Shown: one piece after another, positions 28,101-36,487 of the stretch | How the letters are laid out: every line of letters starts with the position of its first letter | Position numbering within the stretch: position 1 is the stretch's first letter | Origin: Bacteroidales bacterium | Lineage (GTDB): Bacteria > Bacteroidota > Bacteroidia > Bacteroidales > UBA932 | Assembly (NCBI GenBank): GCA_017501525.1 | Contig: JAFVWT010000017.1 | Location: 41,144-105,143, forward strand | Direction of reading: 5' to 3' | DNA: 64,000 nt | Translations under genes and position numbers: made by a program | The notes under the pieces: model-generated | The model's database searches: none | Told to the model about the DNA's origin: nothing | The model's input: the letters and a program-made list of their open reading frames with translations, nothing else

Positions 28101-28242
28101 CAGGCTCCACATACTTTTCCAAAGGATATACACTTACATTATTTTGCCCCATCATATCGGTTATCGGAAGAAAAAAAATAATCAGACCAAAGATGAAAAA
28201 CGGTAATTTGAACAGGGTAAATCTGAAAAAAGAGTTGCTCAT
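25180..28242 (-). CDS. Secreted fusion of GH123-like beta-N-acetylgalactosaminidase and GH33 sialidase
   Basis: A 1020-residue protein with an N-terminal hydrophobic signal. Residues about 40-550 resemble GH123/DUF4091 enzymes: an N-terminal beta-sandwich, a TIM-barrel part and the acidic pair Asp395-Glu396 in NIAMDERSPED, placed like the catalytic Asp-Glu pair of GH123. DGYLHWSWINW is typical of the barrel end. Residues about 605-1020 are a sialidase: PYRIP at 621-625, Asp boxes at about 660, 734 and 801, Arg840 and Tyr952. Each half looks complete with its catalytic residues. It has its own -7 box and converges on the other sialidase gene. Confidence 0.78.
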   Translation of the reverse strand: MSNSFFRFTLFKLPFFIFGLIIFFLPITDMMGQNNVSVYPLEKYVEPDLDLPIDSAAWQNLSEGLNISWASRDIHYEKYQVPYLKYVSDTMVWGWKGERVNLMAVIFSKSSFEEVSLRMTPWIKDGFVTQINSAQARFVNYVITDDYKSCGYHPTDLPQWLVADVIDMDLSKDISAMETRPVWCTVEVPRDICSGKYYTTMEVVGKDGKILGKLQLKINVVNRTLPEVRHQKFHLDLWQQPYSVSRYYGVERWSQGHLQALRPYLEALARAGQRSVTAIMFYEPWGEQIYYEDKFDPMIDVIKSEDGSWEYDYADFDKYVELCDEYGINHQINCYSMVPWDMNFRYFDKAINDYCFLKTSTSHEDYRTLWSDFLYSFKEHLIEKGWFEKTNIAMDERSPEDVSNAYQIAVALGFKVALAGNYHSSLSEIIQDYSVAIGQDKMFTAAELSSRKSKGQITTIYTSCADKEPNIFTNSLPAEAAYIPLYAAAAGLDGYLHWSWINWHENPLADSRYRMFGSGDTYCYYPGNRSSVRFERLIEGIHQYEKVMILKEEFKNQPERLSRLNHLLEGFKDSSIDGKKCAEMVNEMEAFLNGADSISVCADYDKQILFNTSDGDGIRAPYRIPALASAKHGRLVAVAARLVCGTDPGFGRIDLVSRTSDDFGVTWSEISEVAVGSGRVSAEENFFDTAFGDPAIVADRDGQGLLLMSVAGCTLFTDTKTNRKNPNLIAILRSEDNGASWSEPVDVTEVIYSLFDNFNPIDAAFVTSGKIFQSRVIKVGEYYRIYAALCVREGGNRVIFSDDFGESWKPLGGAEALPVEGGNEAKCEELEDGTLILSSRTSGGRLFNFFTYRNVRRGKGEWGQASKTDFSDTGYRIGRNSTNGEMLVVRAVRLSDGQECSLLLHSIPTADSRENLGIYFKELSFNSEVIDIDDIAEGWTGCYFVSNTTSAYSTLVLQDDGKIALLFEENYKWFGKRPNPVTTTFPTGEGFHNFDGYDIVFINYDLETITSGRYKLVEAL

Positions 28243-28268
28243 TGCTACTATAACTGTTGTTTCCTTAG

Positions 28269-28276
28269 CAAATATA
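28269..28276 (-). promoter_or_regulatory. -7 promoter box of the GH123-GH33 gene
   Basis: TATATTTG on the minus strand, 26 bases before the ATG at 28242. Confidence 0.6.
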
Positions 28277-28322
28277 GCACAAAAAAGAAAAAGGAAAAAT
28301 CCGAAGATTCTTCCTTTATGTC

Positions 28323-28409
28323 TGGTGCCCAGAACAAGACTCGAACTTGCACACCGTAATCGGCACTACCCCCTCAAAGTAGCGTGTCTACCAATTTCAC
28401 CATCTGGGC
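28323..28409 (-). tRNA. tRNA-Leu (anticodon GAG)
   Basis: Read on the minus strand, it folds with acceptor GCCCAGA/TCTGGGC, a D arm containing GGTAGACACG, anticodon loop TTGAGGG (anticodon GAG), a long class II variable arm and a T arm with GTTCGAGTC. The CCA end is encoded. The promoter box is at 28420-28427. Confidence 0.95.
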
Positions 28410-28419
28410 TTGTGGGCTG

Positions 28420-28427
28420 CAAATATA
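28420..28427 (-). promoter_or_regulatory. -7 promoter box of tRNA-Leu
   Basis: TATATTTG on the minus strand, 10 bases upstream of the mature tRNA 5' end. Confidence 0.6.
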
Positions 28428-28513
28428 CAATCTTTTATTTAAAATGGAACAACTTTTCTCAAAAAAGTTTATTTTTACATAAAATTTCACAATTAACAAA
28501 TTGGCGAGAAATT

Positions 28514-28906
28514 ATGAATAGAGATTTTAATAGCAAAGGAGAGACCCTCTACCTTGTTTCATCGGTAGAAGCCATTAACTATCTGGAAGATGCAAGTGAT
28601 AGTGATTTCATATCATCTATAAGGCGCATAGATGCTAAAGGAATTTTTGAAACACTTGTAGATTGTTGCAAAAAGAACAGACTTGGTTTCGACATCACAG
28701 GAGACTCTGAACTCAGTGATGAAGAATTTCTTAGAGGCAATACAAAGTATCTTGCAATCGTCTCAGTTGACGAGGAGCAGGAAAATGACTTTGTAGATTT
28801 TATGTTCAGTCATGACATTGAAACCACCCTGCTGGGACACGTCACCAAAGGTGAATTTCGTTACGACGGACATTCATTGGGAATTATTGATGAATACCTA
28901 AAATAA
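28514..28906 (+). CDS. Orphan PurL/AIR-synthase C-terminal-like protein
   Basis: A 130-residue protein read from the ATG at 28514; longer in-frame starts would run through the tRNA-Leu gene. Its C-terminus TTLLGHVTKGEFRYDGHSLGII resembles the end of Bacteroidetes phosphoribosylformylglycinamidine synthase (PurL), where a LGHVTKG strand closes the AIR-synthase C-terminal domain. The catalytic and ATP-binding parts are absent. It could be a stand-alone domain gene with a regulatory or structural role, or the remnant of a larger gene. The frame is intact, and menG follows 120 bases downstream. Identification is by resemblance only. Confidence 0.55.
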   Translation: MNRDFNSKGETLYLVSSVEAINYLEDASDSDFISSIRRIDAKGIFETLVDCCKKNRLGFDITGDSELSDEEFLRGNTKYLAIVSVDEEQENDFVDFMFSHDIETTLLGHVTKGEFRYDGHSLGIIDEYLK

Positions 28907-28907
28907 T

Positions 28908-29019
28908 CGTCTATAAAGTATAACACTTTATGGGGCCTTCTAAAATACAAGATTTAACATAACACTGATATTCACGCTTATACATCAACATACTTATAGA
29001 ATTCCCCTTATAGAACTTC
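28908..29019. repeat. Degenerate copy F of the dispersed inverted-repeat element
   Basis: The left end TCTATAAAGTATAA with ACTTTATGGGGCC and the right end CTTATAGAACTTC (29007-29019) correspond to the ends of copy A, with several changes. It fills the spacer before menG. Confidence 0.45.
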
Positions 29020-29026
29020 ACTTGAA

Positions 29027-29764
29027 ATGACAACAACGGACGAGAAAGAACTTTCAAAAAAGAGGGAGACCATATCCTCGATGTTTGACTCGATAGCACC
29101 CACCTATGACCTTCTCAATCATATTCTCTCATTCGGAATAGATGTATCATGGAGGAAAAAACTTGTAAAGGCCGTAAGTAAACATACAGAATTATCAAAG
29201 TCACACATTCTCGATCTGGCTTGCGGCACAGCAGATGTATCTATTGCACTATATAATAAAGGTGCAAAGGTTACAGGTGCAGACATTTCTGAACAAATGC
29301 TCAAGATAGCCGTCGAAAAATGCCAGAAAGAAGGGATTGGAGATATAAATTTCATACTTGCAGATGCGTATCGGCTTCCTTTTGATTCAGACACATTTGA
29401 TGCAATTACAATTTCATTTGGCATCAGGAACTTTGACAAAAGGGGAAGTTGCATAAATGAGCTTTACAGAGTTCTCAAAAAAGGGGGTGTACTCGCCATT
29501 CTTGAATTTTCCATCCCCAAAAACAAACTTTGGAAATGGATTTACTCATTCTATTTCAAAAAGATACTTCCAACAATCGGCAGAATGATCTCAAAACAGA
29601 AATGGGCATACAGGTATCTACCCGAATCCTCATTCAGCTTTCCATCAAGGGAAAATTTCTGCAGGGAACTTGAACAAGGGAACTTCACCAAGTGCCAATA
29701 CAAATCCCTCACAGGTGGAATTGCCTGCATATACACAGCTATAAAACCTACCACAAACAAGTAA
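29027..29764 (+). CDS. menG: Demethylmenaquinone methyltransferase
   Basis: A 245-residue class I methyltransferase of the UbiE/MenG family, which methylates demethylmenaquinone in the last step of menaquinone synthesis. Seen are MFDSIAPTYDLLNHILSFG (family N-terminus), WRKKLV, the SAM motif I LDLACGTADVS, and FGIRNFDKR. Bacteroidales make menaquinone and not ubiquinone, so menG is the appropriate name. The next gene, cls, begins 3 bases after its stop, giving a small membrane-lipid operon. Confidence 0.93.
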   Translation: MTTTDEKELSKKRETISSMFDSIAPTYDLLNHILSFGIDVSWRKKLVKAVSKHTELSKSHILDLACGTADVSIALYNKGAKVTGADISEQMLKIAVEKCQKEGIGDINFILADAYRLPFDSDTFDAITISFGIRNFDKRGSCINELYRVLKKGGVLAILEFSIPKNKLWKWIYSFYFKKILPTIGRMISKQKWAYRYLPESSFSFPSRENFCRELEQGNFTKCQYKSLTGGIACIYTAIKPTTNK

Positions 29765-29767
29765 GCT

Positions 29768-31249
29768 ATGGACTGGAGACAATTTTGGCAAATATTATCG
29801 GGATTACTTTACGCAATGAATGTTGTACTCGTGATATACACATCATTCTCACTGCTATTTAAAAGAAGAGACCCCATCAAAACCATATCCTGGATATTGG
29901 TCATGCTGCTCCTTCCATACATCGGCATCACTCTATACTTTTTCCTGGGCCGTAACTTCAGAAAAGAAAAAATGTACAGCCGTAAAGGTGCTGGTGATCT
30001 CAGACTCAGAAAAGGGCTCAGCAAAGACTTTCTCAATAAATATAAGAAAGCCAAGAATCTCCCCGAGGAGGTAATTCCTTTTCACAAACTCATTATACAA
30101 AACCTTAAGAACAGTAACAGCCTACTGCTTGCCAGCAACGGCCTTGAGATCTATTTTTCAGGCAAAGAGTCTCTATCTGCCATGTATAAAGCTATGCAAC
30201 AGGCAAAAGAGCATATACACCTGCAGTCATTTATTGTGGAGGATGACATCATCGGAAATCGCTTCAAAGAACTCATGATACAGAAGGCAAAAGAGGGAGT
30301 CGAAGTAAGGTTCCTTGTAGATGGATTCGGAGGCAGAAAACTAAGTAAAAACTTTATCAAAGAGTTGAAAGAGGCAGGCATAGAGATATTGATCTTTTCT
30401 CCATTTAAGTTTTTCTTTCTTCCCCCATTTGTAAACTACAGGAATCACAGAAAAATATTGGTAGTAGATGGCAAAACCGGATTTTTGGGAGGAGTTAACA
30501 TTGCTGACAGATATTATGACGGAGGCAAATTTGAAGAATGGAGAGACACACACGTCAAACTTACCGGGGATGCGGTAATATCTCTTCAGGCAAGTTTCCT
30601 CCTTGACAGATTCTTCATCATCAATAAAAACCTCAAAAGGAAGAAATACTACCCTCAGTTTGATCTTGGAAAAAGGTGCTATTTTGAATCTTCCGACAAA
30701 AAAATATACACACAAGTCATTTCATCCGGACCCGATAGTGATTGGTCTGCCATTATGCAGTGCTATGCTACAGCCATAACACAAGCAAAAGACCATATAT
30801 ATATAATCTCCCCCTATTTTATCCCAAATGAGACAATTCTTGATATTGTAAAAATAACAGCCCTGTCAGATGTTGAGGTATCAATAATGATTCCGGAACG
30901 CTCAGACACATGGCTTGCTCATTGGGGGACAATGTCATATATATCAGAACTTTTGGCTGCCGGAGTAAATATATATTTGTTCGAAAGGGGATTCAATCAC
31001 TCCAAAGTGCTAAGCATTGACGGTGAATTTTGCATAATAGGCTCAGCAAACATGGATAACAGAAGTTTTGAGCACCACTTTGAGGTGACATCCGTAATCT
31101 ATGATAGTGAGTCTGCTTCGGTTATAGAAACCAAGTTCAATGAAGACCTCTTAAGATGCAAGAAAATAACATCAGTAATGTGGCATCTGCGACCAAAAAA
31201 ATACAGAATCTATGAATCAATCGCAAGAATTGTAGCCCCAATGCTGTAA
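29768..31249 (+). CDS. cls: Cardiolipin synthase
   Basis: A 493-residue phospholipase-D superfamily enzyme that condenses phosphatidylglycerol molecules into cardiolipin. Two N-terminal transmembrane segments (about 10-30 and 40-60) precede two HKD motifs: NHRKILVVDGKTGFLGG and NHSKVLSIDGEFCIIGSANMD. The length is normal. It is tightly linked to menG, and no clear terminator follows before the DUF6562 gene promoter. Confidence 0.93.
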   Translation: MDWRQFWQILSGLLYAMNVVLVIYTSFSLLFKRRDPIKTISWILVMLLLPYIGITLYFFLGRNFRKEKMYSRKGAGDLRLRKGLSKDFLNKYKKAKNLPEEVIPFHKLIIQNLKNSNSLLLASNGLEIYFSGKESLSAMYKAMQQAKEHIHLQSFIVEDDIIGNRFKELMIQKAKEGVEVRFLVDGFGGRKLSKNFIKELKEAGIEILIFSPFKFFFLPPFVNYRNHRKILVVDGKTGFLGGVNIADRYYDGGKFEEWRDTHVKLTGDAVISLQASFLLDRFFIINKNLKRKKYYPQFDLGKRCYFESSDKKIYTQVISSGPDSDWSAIMQCYATAITQAKDHIYIISPYFIPNETILDIVKITALSDVEVSIMIPERSDTWLAHWGTMSYISELLAAGVNIYLFERGFNHSKVLSIDGEFCIIGSANMDNRSFEHHFEVTSVIYDSESASVIETKFNEDLLRCKKITSVMWHLRPKKYRIYESIARIVAPML

Positions 31250-31468
31250 CGCAATATTATTTCATCTAATTTTATAATAATACAACTATCAAAAAACATA
31301 AACATACATCAATACAAAAAAATATTCATACATATAACTCACAATATATTATACACTTATATTTATTGCGGTAAAAAATAACCAGATAATCAAAATCAAT
31401 AATCCTTATAACCTTTTTATTCCATACGGAGAAGTCTCTTATAATGAATTTTGAAAGAGATTTTTTCG

Positions 31469-31476
31469 TATATTTG
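31469..31476 (+). promoter_or_regulatory. -7 promoter box of the first DUF6562 lipoprotein
   Basis: TATATTTG, with TTTTGAAAG about 18 bases upstream as a possible -33 element. It gives a leader of roughly 70 bases before the ATG at 31548. Confidence 0.65.
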
Positions 31477-31547
31477 TACCTTGAAATACCGCTTTAAAAT
31501 TCCAGAACCAAACTAAAACAAAATAATTAACCACTAATCACAATCTT

Positions 31548-33908
31548 ATGAAAAGGATTTTATCTCTTGCAATACTTGCTACCGCTATGTTGGCAAGTTC
31601 ATGTGCTTTGAAGGATGATTTCAAAGGTACAGATTCTGATTTTGCTACTGTATCTGTCACAGTTGGTGAACCTGGTACAGTTTCTACTCGTGCTATCGGT
31701 GATGGCACTACTGTTGATGAACTTCATTATGCAGTCTACGATGACCAAGCCAACCTCATTGGAGAACTTGGAAGAACCATTCAAGATGTAACCTTTCCAA
31801 CCCAAGTTAAGATTACATTGGCAAAAGGACAGACATATAGCATTGTATTCTGGGCCCAAAACGGAGAGACCGATGCTTATTCTATCGCTACAATAGACAA
31901 CTATAACGATTTAAGACACATTACAATCAACTACCAGGATGAAAACAATGATGAGAAACGTGATGCATTCTTCAAAACCGTATCTCATACCGTAACAGGC
32001 GACATCGAGTTGGATGTAACCCTTGAGCGTCCTTTCGCACAAATCAATCTTGGTGTTACCGAGGAAGATTGGAATGCTGCTAAAGTAGCAGGTATCGAAG
32101 TGGAAAAATCGGAAGTGGTTATCAGCAATGCTGCTACATCATTGGATTTGTTCAACGGAAAAGTCGGAAACGGCGGAGTACCAGTACCGGTTACCTACAC
32201 CGCTTCAGTTATCCCTGGTGAAGATTTGATGGTAGATTTTGACAAGAACGGAACCAAAGAAGCATACAAATATCTCTCATTGAGCTATATTCTTGTATGC
32301 GACGAGACTCAGACACCTGACAATGAAGGTATGTATGGTACTAACAGTTCTCTTGTGAACACAACATTCACTCTATCCACCACCAAAGCTCCTGTAGTTG
32401 TAAAAGTTGACAATCTTCCTGTTCAAAGAAATTGGAGAACCAATGTTATAGGTAGAATGCTTACCGGTGACATTACATTCAATATCGATGTTGATCCTAT
32501 CTTCGATGGTGAAGAGAATTATCCTGATACAGATGAAGAAAGACTTCGCTTTGCAGCTCTTAACGGCGGTACAGTTACATTGACTGATGATGTTGAATTG
32601 GAATCCAGCCTTATCGTAGCTGATAATAAAGATATGGTTATCGACCTTAATGGCCATAACATTACTAATACCTCAGGCAGCACTCTAATTGGTGAAGGCG
32701 ATGGCATTATAGTTTACGGTAACCTTACAATTAAAGGTAATGGTACTGTATCATCAAATACTCGTACTGTTTGGGCAAGAGGTGACTATGGTGCTAAAGT
32801 TACAATCAATGGTGGACACTACATCGGTGTAAATCATGCTGATGCCAAATGTGAGGTTATCTACGCAAGTGGCAACGGAATTATCGACATTTATGGCGGT
32901 ACTTTTGAAGCTACCAATATGGCTGAAGGATTTGCTGCACCCCAATATGCAGTTTTGAATCTCCACGGAAATGGCCAAACCGGTTGTGACATCAATGTAT
33001 ATGGTGGTACATTCGTGAAATTCGACCCTTCTAACAATATTTCTGAAAATCCTAAGAAGAACTTTGTAGAAGAAGGATATTACAGTGTGGAAAAAGATGG
33101 CAACTTCATCGTTGTTGAAAATCCTGCAAATGTCCTTGTTTCTAATCTTTCAGAATTGGGATCAGCTCTAAATGCTGCAACTGGAGACTTCATCATCGGA
33201 CTTATTGGCGATATCACTGGCGATGTAACCGTTGAACAAAAACCTGATGTAAAAATCACAATTGAAGGTAATGGTCACAACTACGACGGAACAATCCTTG
33301 TAAATGGAAAAAGTGCACGTTATGCAACAGCAGGATTGACCATTCAAAACATCAACTTCAAGAGCACTAGCATTACAGCAGATGCATACATCAATCTTGG
33401 CTCAGGTGATAACAATACTCGCTACACCAGCAACGTTATCGTTAAGAACTGTACCTTTGAAGGATATGCCAATGAACCTGTCGCTGTTAAATCATACACA
33501 GGTGGTGATCACAACCTCTCAATCATTGGTTGTACAGTAGATAACCAAATGCATTCATTGGCTCAGCTAGCCAATGTTGAGACCGATTTGCAAATTAAAG
33601 ATTGTAAAGTTTATTCAAAGAACGGTGCAAACATCAACAATTCACCTTCACTTGAAATGAGCAATTGTATCTTCGACGTAAAAGGTTACGCTGTTCGCGT
33701 AGGTGTAAACGGTACAGTAAATTCTGAACAAAAGACATTTGCCATTACCAACAGCACATTGAAATCAGCTTGCGCTGAAAGTGATGATGCAGTTATCGTA
33801 TTCCGTACCTCTGCAACCAATGCAAAACTTACCTTGACCAGCACAACTCTTACCGGTGCTCGCCAAATTATCGGAAACACAACTGATACTCAGATTATCG
33901 TTAAATAA
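31548..33908 (+). CDS. DUF6562 / beta-helix surface lipoprotein
   Basis: A 786-residue lipoprotein: signal with lipobox ASSC (Cys19), then a DUF6562-like fimbrillin-type region to about residue 325 marked by IVFWAQNG, RPFAQINLG and LPVQRNWRTNVIGRML. Residues about 335-786 form a right-handed parallel beta-helix with many short TINGGHYIG, IDIYGGTF and IKDCKVYS rungs. It is probably surface exposed; adhesin, glycan binding or pilus accessory roles are all possible. It has its own -7 box and a strong terminator. Codon use is more regular than in its neighbours, suggesting high expression. Two paralogues lie at 55.8-58.7 and 61.7-64 kb. Confidence 0.8.
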   Translation: MKRILSLAILATAMLASSCALKDDFKGTDSDFATVSVTVGEPGTVSTRAIGDGTTVDELHYAVYDDQANLIGELGRTIQDVTFPTQVKITLAKGQTYSIVFWAQNGETDAYSIATIDNYNDLRHITINYQDENNDEKRDAFFKTVSHTVTGDIELDVTLERPFAQINLGVTEEDWNAAKVAGIEVEKSEVVISNAATSLDLFNGKVGNGGVPVPVTYTASVIPGEDLMVDFDKNGTKEAYKYLSLSYILVCDETQTPDNEGMYGTNSSLVNTTFTLSTTKAPVVVKVDNLPVQRNWRTNVIGRMLTGDITFNIDVDPIFDGEENYPDTDEERLRFAALNGGTVTLTDDVELESSLIVADNKDMVIDLNGHNITNTSGSTLIGEGDGIIVYGNLTIKGNGTVSSNTRTVWARGDYGAKVTINGGHYIGVNHADAKCEVIYASGNGIIDIYGGTFEATNMAEGFAAPQYAVLNLHGNGQTGCDINVYGGTFVKFDPSNNISENPKKNFVEEGYYSVEKDGNFIVVENPANVLVSNLSELGSALNAATGDFIIGLIGDITGDVTVEQKPDVKITIEGNGHNYDGTILVNGKSARYATAGLTIQNINFKSTSITADAYINLGSGDNNTRYTSNVIVKNCTFEGYANEPVAVKSYTGGDHNLSIIGCTVDNQMHSLAQLANVETDLQIKDCKVYSKNGANINNSPSLEMSNCIFDVKGYAVRVGVNGTVNSEQKTFAITNSTLKSACAESDDAVIVFRTSATNAKLTLTSTTLTGARQIIGNTTDTQIIVK

Positions 33909-33957
33909 TTGCAACAGATTGAAGTAACATAAATCTCCTATTCGGAGTAAATAAATT

Positions 33958-33995
33958 GGGTGGACAAAAGGATAGAACTATTTGTCCACCCTTTT
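33958..33995 (+). terminator. Rho-independent terminator of the DUF6562 lipoprotein gene
   Basis: GGGTGGACAAA and TTTGTCCACCC form an 11-bp perfect stem followed by TTTT. Confidence 0.9.
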
Positions 33996-34682
33996 GCATA
34001 TAGAAGGGTACCCGAACTGTGTTCAATACCTGTTCCTTATCTAAGACTTGGTGAAAACTGCAACCTTGTAAGTTTCCGAAAAAAGTATCTTCCAAAGTCT
34101 ATAAATTTATCTCGAAATTGACGAAATTGAATTAAGACGGATAAGCCTTCGAAACACACATAAGTATACTCTAAGCTTATTTCGATACCGTAATAATTTC
34201 AAGCCACCCGGAATTGAGATTACGAAAATGAAGGGAAATGAACATTGCCAATAACAACGTCAGCATAACCAAATAAAATATCCAAGATAGCAACACCTAT
34301 GTCATCCCCGACCACATATCAGCACTTTTCCGTGACCGAAACAATTTTAATCCACCTAGAATTGAGCGCGAATGCTTTGCGGAGTGAGGACCAAGGGCGA
34401 TGAGTGAATGAGCCCCCGAACGCACCAATGAGCAATAAAACAGATGATTCTTCGCTCAATGGTAAGGTACTAGATCCCCTATATGGTTGGGGATGACTGA
34501 GTATCGGGTTAAGGAAGAGAGAGCAGAGAGTTGACGATGACTGGGGCACAAAACTAGGGATAACAGAGCTCAGAGCAGGGGACGGTTGAGTCTGGATTAG
34601 CATACTTTTGGGGATTGAGAGGAAACTGGGTGCAAGTTCTCTTTATCTAAAGACCCCTACAAATGCGACAAGATGGCGTACT
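33996..34682. other. Long gene-free spacer with GTCATCCCCGACC-type repeats
   Basis: No ORF here resembles a protein. The stretch holds GTCATCCCCGACC at 34301-34313 and a 25-bp palindrome with GATCCCC and GGGGATGAC ends at 34473-34497, matching the one at 25111-25135. The rest is unassigned and has no clear promoter box. Confidence 0.65.
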
Positions 34683-34717
34683 AAAAAAAGAGAGAAACAT
34701 TTCTGCTTCTCTCTTTT
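34683..34717 (-). terminator. Terminator after tRNA-Arg
   Basis: On the minus strand AGAGAGAA and TTCTCTCT form a stem, followed by seven T. Confidence 0.8.
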
Positions 34718-34719
34718 AG

Positions 34720-34793
34720 TGACCTCGGCGGGATTCAAACCCACAACCTTTTGATCCGTAGTCAAATGCTCTATTCAGTTGAGCTACGAGGCC
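34720..34793 (-). tRNA. tRNA-Arg (anticodon ACG)
   Basis: The minus strand folds as a class I tRNA: acceptor GGCCTCG/CGAGGTC, D arm GCTCAACTGAATAGAGC, anticodon loop CTACGGA (ACG) and T arm GTGGGTTTGAATCCCGC. CCA is not encoded. It lies 15 bases after rplS and is probably cotranscribed with it. Confidence 0.95.
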
Positions 34794-34808
34794 TTATTAA
34801 TATTGTGA

Positions 34809-35183
34809 CTATTCAGCTTTAGCCTCAGTTGCCACAAATCTTTTTTCTTTAATACGAGCCTTCTTACCGGTAAGATTTCTAAGGTAGAAAATTCTTGCTC
34901 TACGAACTTTACCACTCTTGTTAAGTTCAATTTCAGAAATAAAAGGAGAGTAAAGAGGGAAAATTCTTTCAACACCTACTCCGTTAGAAATTTTACGAAC
35001 TGTGAAAGTTTGTGAAACTCCTGAACCTTTTCTCTGAATAACAACACCGCGGAATTTTTGAAGTCTCTCTTTATTTTCTTCTTTAATTCTATATGTTACG
35101 GTAATTGTATCACCTGCTTTAAATGCAGGGAAATTTTTTTCTTCTTGAGCAAACGCCTGCTCTGCAATTTTAATTAAATCCAT
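34809..35183 (-). CDS. rplS: 50S ribosomal protein L19
   Basis: A 124-residue ribosomal protein L19, located at the 30S-50S interface. FKAGDTITVTYRIKEENKER, FRGVVIQRKGSG and the basic segment KVRRARIFYLRNLTGK are canonical. The start at 35183 (MDLIKIAEQ) fits the family; the 8-residue longer start is unlikely. A TATCTTTG box at 35259-35266 serves it, and tRNA-Arg with a terminator follows. Confidence 0.96.
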   Translation of the reverse strand: MDLIKIAEQAFAQEEKNFPAFKAGDTITVTYRIKEENKERLQKFRGVVIQRKGSGVSQTFTVRKISNGVGVERIFPLYSPFISEIELNKSGKVRRARIFYLRNLTGKKARIKEKRFVATEAKAE

Positions 35184-35258
35184 CTCAATTCTAAATTTAA
35201 GTGGCAACGTTGCTTCTCAAATCACATACGCAAGAGGTTGCTTTTTTTTTTCGGACTG

Positions 35259-35266
35259 CAAAGATA
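35259..35266 (-). promoter_or_regulatory. -7 promoter box of rplS-tRNA-Arg
   Basis: TATCTTTG on the minus strand, with TTTGG about 21 bases upstream as a -33 element. The leader before the ATG is about 75 bases. Confidence 0.7.
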
Positions 35267-35311
35267 GTCAAAATAGACTACCTTCCAAATTTTTTTGAAA
35301 AACTTTTTATA

Positions 35312-36484
35312 TTAACTGAACATTTTCTTCAATCGGTCAAAAAAATTCTTTTCAGTTTTTGTAGGCTTAGGTTCAAAATTCGGGGACCTTCTGAGCTTTT
35401 CAAGTAATTCTTTTTCTTCCTTGTCTACTTTTTTAGGTGTCCACACCTGGATAAGAACTAATAAATCACCTCTTCCATATCCATTCAAGTCGGGGATACC
35501 TTTACCTTTAACTCTCAATAATGAACCTGACTGCGTTCCGGGTTCTACTTTGATTCTCACTTTGCCATCTGCGTGAGGTATCTCCACAGAAGTTCCCAAA
35601 ATCAAATCGGGAACAGATAGGAATAAAGTATGTATCAAATCATTTCCGTCACGCTGCAATTCAGGATGTTCCTCTTCCTCTATCAAGACTATCAAGTCTC
35701 CGTTGATACCATTACCTTTTGCAGCATTTCCTTTTCCTTGAACAGTGACCTGCATTCCCTGGACCACGCCTGCAGGAATCTTGAATGAGACCTCCTCTAT
35801 GTCCTCAACAACACCAGATCCATGACAAGATGCACAAGGTTTTGTAATTATACGTCCTTCTCCTCCACAAGCAGGACATGGGGATGTAGTCTGCATTCGT
35901 CCCATAAATGACTGAACTATGCGGGAAACTACTCCTGTACCATGACATGTTTCACAAGTTTTGATATCCGCTTCCGACTCGGCACCCCGTCCGCCGCATT
36001 TGGGGCAGTGTACAGATTTTTTAATTTTTACGGTCTTGCTGACACCATTTACAATCTCCGATAGAGAAAGTTTGACTCTGATTCTGATATTGGAACCTTT
36101 TCTAACCCTCTGTGAAGATCTGCCTGAGCCAAAGCCACCATCAAAGCCGCCAAAGCCGCCAAAACCTCCACCAAATATATCTCCAAAACGACTGAAGATA
36201 TCCTCCATAGAGAACCCTCCAAAGCCTTCAAAACCACCGCCGCCACCGGCAGCTCCACCCATTCCAGCATGGCCGAATCTGTCATATCTGGCTTTTTTAT
36301 CGGGATTACTCAAAACATCATACGCCTCAGCAGCCTCCTTAAATTTTTCTTCTGCTGTGGTGTCTCCCGGATTCTTATCGGGATGATATTTAATCGCTAA
36401 CTTCCTGTATGCTTTTTTAATATCTTCAGGGGTCGACTCTTTAGTAACCCCCAAAACTTCATAATAATCTCTTTTTTCTGCCAT
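35312..36484 (-). CDS. dnaJ: Chaperone DnaJ
   Basis: A 390-residue type I Hsp40. The J domain carries HPD in [11 protein letters not shown], followed by a Gly/Phe-rich linker (about 75-125) and four zinc-binding repeats [24 protein letters not shown] and CASCHGSG, then the C-terminal substrate-binding domain. It stimulates DnaK ATPase. It starts 3 bases after grpE, forming a grpE-dnaJ operon; dnaK is separate at 44-46 kb. Confidence 0.97.
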   Translation of the reverse strand: MAEKRDYYEVLGVTKESTPEDIKKAYRKLAIKYHPDKNPGDTTAEEKFKEAAEAYDVLSNPDKKARYDRFGHAGMGGAAGGGGGFEGFGGFSMEDIFSRFGDIFGGGFGGFGGFDGGFGSGRSSQRVRKGSNIRIRVKLSLSEIVNGVSKTVKIKKSVHCPKCGGRGAESEADIKTCETCHGTGVVSRIVQSFMGRMQTTSPCPACGGEGRIITKPCASCHGSGVVEDIEEVSFKIPAGVVQGMQVTVQGKGNAAKGNGINGDLIVLIEEEEHPELQRDGNDLIHTLFLSVPDLILGTSVEIPHADGKVRIKVEPGTQSGSLLRVKGKGIPDLNGYGRGDLLVLIQVWTPKKVDKEEKELLEKLRRSPNFEPKPTKTEKNFFDRLKKMFS

Positions 36485-36487
36485 TTG

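Noticed and set aside
31430-31476. Invertible repeats before the 31.5-kb lipoprotein
   Set aside because: TCTCTTATAATG and GAAAGAGATT form only a short imperfect dyad without a distant partner copy.
35961-36386. Proline-rich plus-strand frame opposite dnaJ
   Set aside because: It is the complement of the Gly/Phe-rich DnaJ linker, with no promoter or family resemblance.
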